In this document: positions 60,000 through 64,000 of the stretch, one piece after another
Layout: each line of letters begins with the position of its first letter
Position numbering within the stretch: position 1 is the first letter of the stretch
Assembly (NCBI RefSeq): GCF_031822435.1
Contig: NZ_JAVQLW010000001.1
Span: 1,433,501-1,497,500, forward strand
Direction of reading: 5' to 3'
Origin: Paracoccus sp. MBLB3053
GTDB lineage: Bacteria; Pseudomonadota; Alphaproteobacteria; Rhodobacterales; Rhodobacteraceae
DNA: 64,000 bases
Translations under genes and position numbers: made by a program
The notes under the pieces: model-generated
What the model was told of the DNA's origin: nothing
What the model saw: the letters and a program-made list of their open reading frames with translations, nothing else
Database searches by the model: none

Positions 60000-61189
60000 C
60001 CGCCCCCAGCCAGCGCCGCGCCTTCCTGATCGTGATGGATTCCGTGGGAATTGGCGGGGCGCCTGATGCCAACCAGTTCTTCAACGACACCTTGCCCGAT
60101 ACCGGGGCGAACACCCTTGCTCATATCGCGCAGGCCCGCCCGCTTCACATGCCGCATCTGGACGCCTTGGGTCTGGGCGCGGCGATCGGGCTGGCAAGCG
60201 GGGACGACGCGCCGGGCCTTGGTGCGGAACCCAGGGGGCTTTGGGGGGGCGCGACCGAGGCGTCACGCGGCAAGGACACCCCGTCGGGTCACTGGGAAAT
60301 CGCCGGTGTCGCCGTGCCTTGGGAATGGCACTACTTTCCCGACACCCATCCCAGCTTTCCCGCCGAGCTTTCGCAGCGTATCGCGGAAGCAGCCGGAACG
60401 GCAGGGATACTTGGGGACGAACATGCCTCGGGAACCGAGATCATCGCGCGCTTGGGCGAGGACCACCTGAAGACCGGCTGGCCGATCTGCTATACCTCTG
60501 CCGACAGTGTGCTGCAGATCGCCGCGCATGAGGAAAGCTTCGGGCTCGAACGCCTCTATGGGCTGTGCAGGGATGTGGCCAAGATGGTCCACCCGATGCG
60601 TGTCGGCCGGGTCATCGCGCGCCCGTTTGTGGGCGAGCCAGGCAGCTTCGCAAGAACGCCGAACCGCCGGGATTATGCCATCGCGCCTCCGGGACGGACG
60701 ATCCTCGATGCTGCGCAGGAGGAGGGCCGCGTCACCCATGCGATCGGCAAGATCGGCGACATCTTCTCGCATCGCGGCATAACTCACCTGCACAAGGGCA
60801 AGTCCGACGCCGATCTGGCCGAGCACCTTCTGCGACTGGCGGACGAGGCCGAGCCTGGCAGCCTGACATTCGCCAATTTCGTCGAGTTCGACAGCCTTTA
60901 TGGGCATCGCCGCGATATCGGGGGTTATGCGGATGCGCTGGAATGGTTCGACGAGGTCGCGGGCAAGATGATAGGGCGGCTCGGCAACGGCGATCTTGCC
61001 ATTTTCACCGCCGATCATGGCAATGATCCAAGCTGGCCCGGCACGGATCACACGCGCGAGCGTGTTCCCGTGCTGGGCTGGGGACTGGGGGCTCGAGCGG
61101 TCGGGCAGGTCGGTTTTGTCGATATCGCGGCCTCGGTGGCCGCACATCTTGGTTTGCCAGCAGTGGGTCCGGGAAGGTCGTTTCTATGA
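59996..61189 (+). CDS. deoB: Phosphopentomutase
   Basis: A 397-residue alkaline phosphatase-superfamily mutase converting (deoxy)ribose 1-phosphate to 5-phosphate. Metal sites are IVMDSVGIGGAPDA, the active threonine is in RGKDTPSGHWEIAG, and AIFTADHGNDPSWPGTDHTR carries the C-terminal ligands. ATGA overlaps on both sides. Confidence 0.97.
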   Translation: MTAPSQRRAFLIVMDSVGIGGAPDANQFFNDTLPDTGANTLAHIAQARPLHMPHLDALGLGAAIGLASGDDAPGLGAEPRGLWGGATEASRGKDTPSGHWEIAGVAVPWEWHYFPDTHPSFPAELSQRIAEAAGTAGILGDEHASGTEIIARLGEDHLKTGWPICYTSADSVLQIAAHEESFGLERLYGLCRDVAKMVHPMRVGRVIARPFVGEPGSFARTPNRRDYAIAPPGRTILDAAQEEGRVTHAIGKIGDIFSHRGITHLHKGKSDADLAEHLLRLADEAEPGSLTFANFVEFDSLYGHRRDIGGYADALEWFDEVAGKMIGRLGNGDLAIFTADHGNDPSWPGTDHTRERVPVLGWGLGARAVGQVGFVDIAASVAAHLGLPAVGPGRSFL

Positions 61190-62154
61190 AGTCATTGAAC
61201 AAGGTCGAATTGCATCTGCATCTTGAAGGCGCCGCCCCGCCCGGCTTCATCCGGGGACTCGCTGCCGAGAAGCAGCAGGACATGGGTGACATCTTTGATG
61301 ATCGTGGAAATTACAGCTATGACGGTTTCAATGATTTCCTGCGGGCCTACGAGGCCGCGACAAGCGTGCTGGCGACGCCTTCCGATTATGCCCGACTGCT
61401 CTCGGAAGTGCTGAACGAATGCGGCGAACAGGGCGCGATCTATGTCGAGTTGTTCGTTTCTCCCGAGTTCTGCGGTGGGGCCGATCTTTCAGCATGGCGT
61501 GACTATCTTGCCGCGATGGAGGAGGTCGCCAACGCCTATGCGCTGAGCGGGGTGGAAAGCCGCGCGATCGCAACCTGCATCCGTCACTTCGGGCCGGACC
61601 GGGCGAAGAAGACGGCGCTTTGCGCGGCCGAGACGGCCGGGGGATGGGTGGCAGGTCTCGGGCTGGCCGGGGCCGAGGATCTTGGCGCGCCGGGCGATTT
61701 TGCTTGGGCCTACGACTGTGCGCGTGAGGCCGAATTGGGTCTGACCGCCCACGCCGGAGAGTGGAGGGGCCCGGAATCCATCCGGGCGGCTCTTGAGCTG
61801 GGTGTGACACGCATCGGACATGGCATCCGGGCGATCGAGGATCCGGCGCTGGTGCGTGATCTTGCCGACCAGGGCATCACGCTCGAAGTCTGCCCGGGAT
61901 CGAACATTGCTCTGGGCATTGTGCCGGATTGGCGCGATCACCCGATCGCGCGACTGGCCGATGCCGGCGTTCGCGTCACCATATCGACGGATGACCCGCC
62001 GTTCTTTCGAACCTCGCTTGCACATGAATACGAAATGCTTGCAGAGACCTTTGGCTGGTCCGAGACAGAGTTCCAGCAGATGAACCTTTGGGCCCTCGAC
62101 GCTGCCTTTTGCGACAATGTCACTCGGGACCGACTGAAACAGGAGCTTTCATGA
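61186..62154 (+). CDS. add: Adenosine deaminase
   Basis: A 322-residue TIM-barrel zinc enzyme. The zinc motif is [15 protein letters not shown], later ligands lie in [26 protein letters not shown] and [12 protein letters not shown]. It deaminates adenosine to inosine for purine salvage. ATGA overlaps on both sides. Confidence 0.96.
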   Translation: MKSLNKVELHLHLEGAAPPGFIRGLAAEKQQDMGDIFDDRGNYSYDGFNDFLRAYEAATSVLATPSDYARLLSEVLNECGEQGAIYVELFVSPEFCGGADLSAWRDYLAAMEEVANAYALSGVESRAIATCIRHFGPDRAKKTALCAAETAGGWVAGLGLAGAEDLGAPGDFAWAYDCAREAELGLTAHAGEWRGPESIRAALELGVTRIGHGIRAIEDPALVRDLADQGITLEVCPGSNIALGIVPDWRDHPIARLADAGVRVTISTDDPPFFRTSLAHEYEMLAETFGWSETEFQQMNLWALDAAFCDNVTRDRLKQELS

Positions 62155-62786
62155 CCCATCAGCATCTGACCGTCGTCGACCATCCTCTGGTGCAGCACAA
62201 GCTGACGCTGATGCGCGACAAGACCACCTCGACCGCAAGCTTCCGCCGCCTGCTGCGCGAAATCAGCCTGCTGCTGGCCTATGAGGTCACACGCGAGCTT
62301 GAGATGACCACGACCCGTATCGAAACTCCGCTTCAGCCGATGGACGCGCCGCTGCTGGAAGGCAAGAAGCTGGCGCTCATCTCGATCCTGCGCGCAGGAA
62401 ACGGGCTGATGGACGGCATCCTTGAGCTGATCCCGGCCGCTCGAGTGGGGTTCATCGGCCTTTATCGCGACCCGGAGACGCTTCAGCCGGTCGAGTATTA
62501 CTGCAAGGTCCCGAGCGAGCTTGATTCGCGCATGTCGATTGTGGTCGACCCGATGTTGGCGACCGGCAATTCCTCGGTTGCGGCGATCGACATGCTGAAG
62601 GCCAAGGGCGCGCGCAATATCCGCTTCCTCTGCCTGCTGGCCTCGCCCGAGGGTGTCGCGCGCATGAAGGAAGCCCACCCCGACGTGCCGATCGTGACGG
62701 CGTCTCTGGACGAATGCCTGAACGATCACGGCTACATCGTCCCCGGTCTGGGCGATGCGGGCGATCGTATGTTCGGCACAAAGTGA
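62151..62786 (+). CDS. upp: Uracil phosphoribosyltransferase
   Basis: A 211-residue enzyme making UMP from uracil and PRPP. The PRPP loop is [19 protein letters not shown], and the uracil site near the C-terminus is [18 protein letters not shown]. It is the last gene of the salvage operon: uracil released by deoA after cdd can be recaptured here. Confidence 0.97.
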   Translation: MTHQHLTVVDHPLVQHKLTLMRDKTTSTASFRRLLREISLLLAYEVTRELEMTTTRIETPLQPMDAPLLEGKKLALISILRAGNGLMDGILELIPAARVGFIGLYRDPETLQPVEYYCKVPSELDSRMSIVVDPMLATGNSSVAAIDMLKAKGARNIRFLCLLASPEGVARMKEAHPDVPIVTASLDECLNDHGYIVPGLGDAGDRMFGTK

Positions 62787-62856
62787 GCCGCGGTTAACCT
62801 GACGTTCAGCCTCGCAGCCCTATCAACAACCAAGCGACGATTCGGCGAGGTTGTAG

Positions 62857-63837
62857 ATGTGGATTCTGTTGGGGCTGATCCTGTGGCTTGCGACTGCACC
62901 GGCCACCCGGGCGGTTGATCTGCAGCCTGCCGAGATGCCCCCGGCCGATTTCTCCATGCGCCAGTATATCGACAGCAAGGGATGCGTTTTCCTGCGCGAT
63001 CCCGGCGGAAGGTGGCTGCCGCGCATTGCGCCCGATGGCGGGGTGATCTGCGGCTATCCTCCAAGCCTTTCGCAACGCGGGTTCGGCGGACGTCCCCGGT
63101 TATCGGCCCTTGACCCGCAGCTTGGAAAGGACCCTGCCGAGACGCTGCGCGAACGGCTGGTGACGGCGGTCGTGACCAATCTTCGCGAGGGAGAGGGAGC
63201 ATGGGATGCACGTGCGATGGAGCCTCTTCCCGATCTCGGGCCAGAGCCCGCCGACACCTCTCCGATCGATATCTTGAGGCAGTCGTTGCGTGCGGCACCA
63301 GTACTCCGGCAAGGCATGGCCCGCGAGTTCCGCCCAGATCTGCGCCTATGCGAACTTCTTGGTTATGACAGGGCCGAACCGGTCCCTGCGGGTACAGGAA
63401 TCGATCCGGCGATGGGCTACTGCACGGGAATGAGGCCCATCGAACGGCACGCCCCCCACGCGCCATCTGAAATTGCGCCGCGCGGCGGGACCGCCCCTGC
63501 GATGCGCCAGCCCAAGGCAGATCGACCGGGGCGTCGGGCCAAGACGGGCCAGCCCGCCGCGATGCCGGTCGCAAGGCCCGAGGCGAAGGAGGCGGTCAGT
63601 CAGGTGCTCCTGGACCCAGGGGCGCGTTATGTGCAGATCGGCCGCTACGTTGATGCCGAAGAGGCCGAACATGCGATCCGCCGCGCGTCACGGTTGGGTT
63701 ATCCGCTGCGACGCGCCCGCGACGGCGTTGGAGGGGCGCATCTGGTCCTTGCCGGACCTTTTGATTCGCGCGAATCGATCATCCGGGCGCTTGATGGTGT
63801 CCAGCGTGCGGGATTTCGCGATGCCACCCCGCGCTAG
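62857..63837 (+). CDS. Exported SPOR-domain protein
   Basis: A 326-residue protein with a signal peptide (MWILLGLILWLATAPATRAV). The first mature part has cysteines in DSKGCVFLRDPG and GVICGYPPSL. The middle is Pro/Ala/Arg-rich. The C-terminal about 65 residues (YVQIGRYVDAEEAEHAIRRA, HLVLAGPFDSRESIIRAL) match a SPOR domain, which binds denuded glycan strands of septal peptidoglycan. A cell-division or wall role is likely. It is 70 bases after upp. Confidence 0.85.
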   Translation: MWILLGLILWLATAPATRAVDLQPAEMPPADFSMRQYIDSKGCVFLRDPGGRWLPRIAPDGGVICGYPPSLSQRGFGGRPRLSALDPQLGKDPAETLRERLVTAVVTNLREGEGAWDARAMEPLPDLGPEPADTSPIDILRQSLRAAPVLRQGMAREFRPDLRLCELLGYDRAEPVPAGTGIDPAMGYCTGMRPIERHAPHAPSEIAPRGGTAPAMRQPKADRPGRRAKTGQPAAMPVARPEAKEAVSQVLLDPGARYVQIGRYVDAEEAEHAIRRASRLGYPLRRARDGVGGAHLVLAGPFDSRESIIRALDGVQRAGFRDATPR

Positions 63838-63843
63838 GCGCGG

Positions 63844-64000
63844 CTACTGATCGCAAATCTCCTGCAGCGCAACCCAGTCGCGTGTGCTCAGCACGGGTTT
63901 CGGGGCGGCGGTGCGGAAGGGATCGGCCTCGATCAGTCCCAGCACCGCCTCGCCAGTCGGGTCCAGGGACCGCGCGTAGGGTTCACTCGAAATCGAGGCG
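63844..64000 (-). CDS. C-terminal fragment of an unidentified protein (partial)
   Basis: A minus-strand frame enters from the right edge and ends with TAG at 63844-63846, giving 51 residues (for example EAVLGLIEADPFRT and LSTRDWVALQEICDQ). It has coding-like base use, and the stop lies 7 bases from the convergent SPOR gene. The family cannot be told from this piece. Confidence 0.6.
   Translation of the reverse strand, partial: ASISSEPYARSLDPTGEAVLGLIEADPFRTAAPKPVLSTRDWVALQEICDQ

Overview
The window looks like chromosomal DNA of a Paracoccus or close relative (Rhodobacteraceae, Alphaproteobacteria). The strongest evidence is the complex I operon. Its order nuoA-B-C-D-E-x-x-F-x-x-x-G-x-H-x-I-x-J-K-L-M-N followed by birA is that of the Paracoccus denitrificans nqo cluster, and several deduced subunits match my memory of the P. 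denitrificans proteins in length and near-identical stretches. High GC, high GC at third codon positions, an alphaproteobacterial LexA box and the rpmH-rnpA-yidD-ttcA-yidC-engB-argB block agree. No database search was run; family calls come from reading the proteins.

Layout. Positions 1-2000 and 12.4-16.3 kb look accessory. They hold a broken RTX-type repeat protein, two polysaccharide pyruvyl transferase-family proteins, a sulfotransferase and an IS5-type transposase remnant, near tRNA-Arg(ACG) and tRNA-Met(CAT). Between them, 2.3-12.4 kb carries a histidine kinase, rpmH-rnpA-yidD, ttcA, a degenerate EAL protein, yidC-MOSC-engB-argB and a SixA-like phosphatase. From 16.4 to 30.1 kb come gltX, a small zincin, a dehydroshikimate dehydratase-like fusion, a copper-delivery group (small membrane protein, YcnI-PCuAC fusion, SCO1), a PQQ-type dehydrogenase, AlkD-like glycosylase, lipoprotein, moaA, and uvrA with a LexA box.

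From 30.2 to 48.4 kb is the complete 14-subunit NADH:quinone oxidoreductase operon, with eight extra reading frames between the subunit genes: a membrane/helix-hairpin-helix protein, DUF5337, DUF5333, a secreted protein, a 42-codon frame, a lipoprotein, a 60-residue protein and a cysteine-free carboxymuconolactone decarboxylase-like protein. birA, coaX and rnj follow with tight overlaps. From 51.6 kb come trmB and aroA, then prpE and maeB on the minus strand. prpE has TTTGCAAA-type operators upstream. Next is a nucleoside salvage operon cdd-deoA-deoB-add-upp in which every junction is an ATGA overlap. The window ends with a SPOR-domain protein and a partial minus-strand gene.

Most of the window is housekeeping. 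I did not find an obvious phage, CRISPR or defence system. The best candidates for undescribed biology are the unassigned genes inside the complex I operon, the YcnI-PCuAC fusion with its partners, the inactive-looking EAL protein in the membrane-insertion block, and several hairpins at operon junctions.
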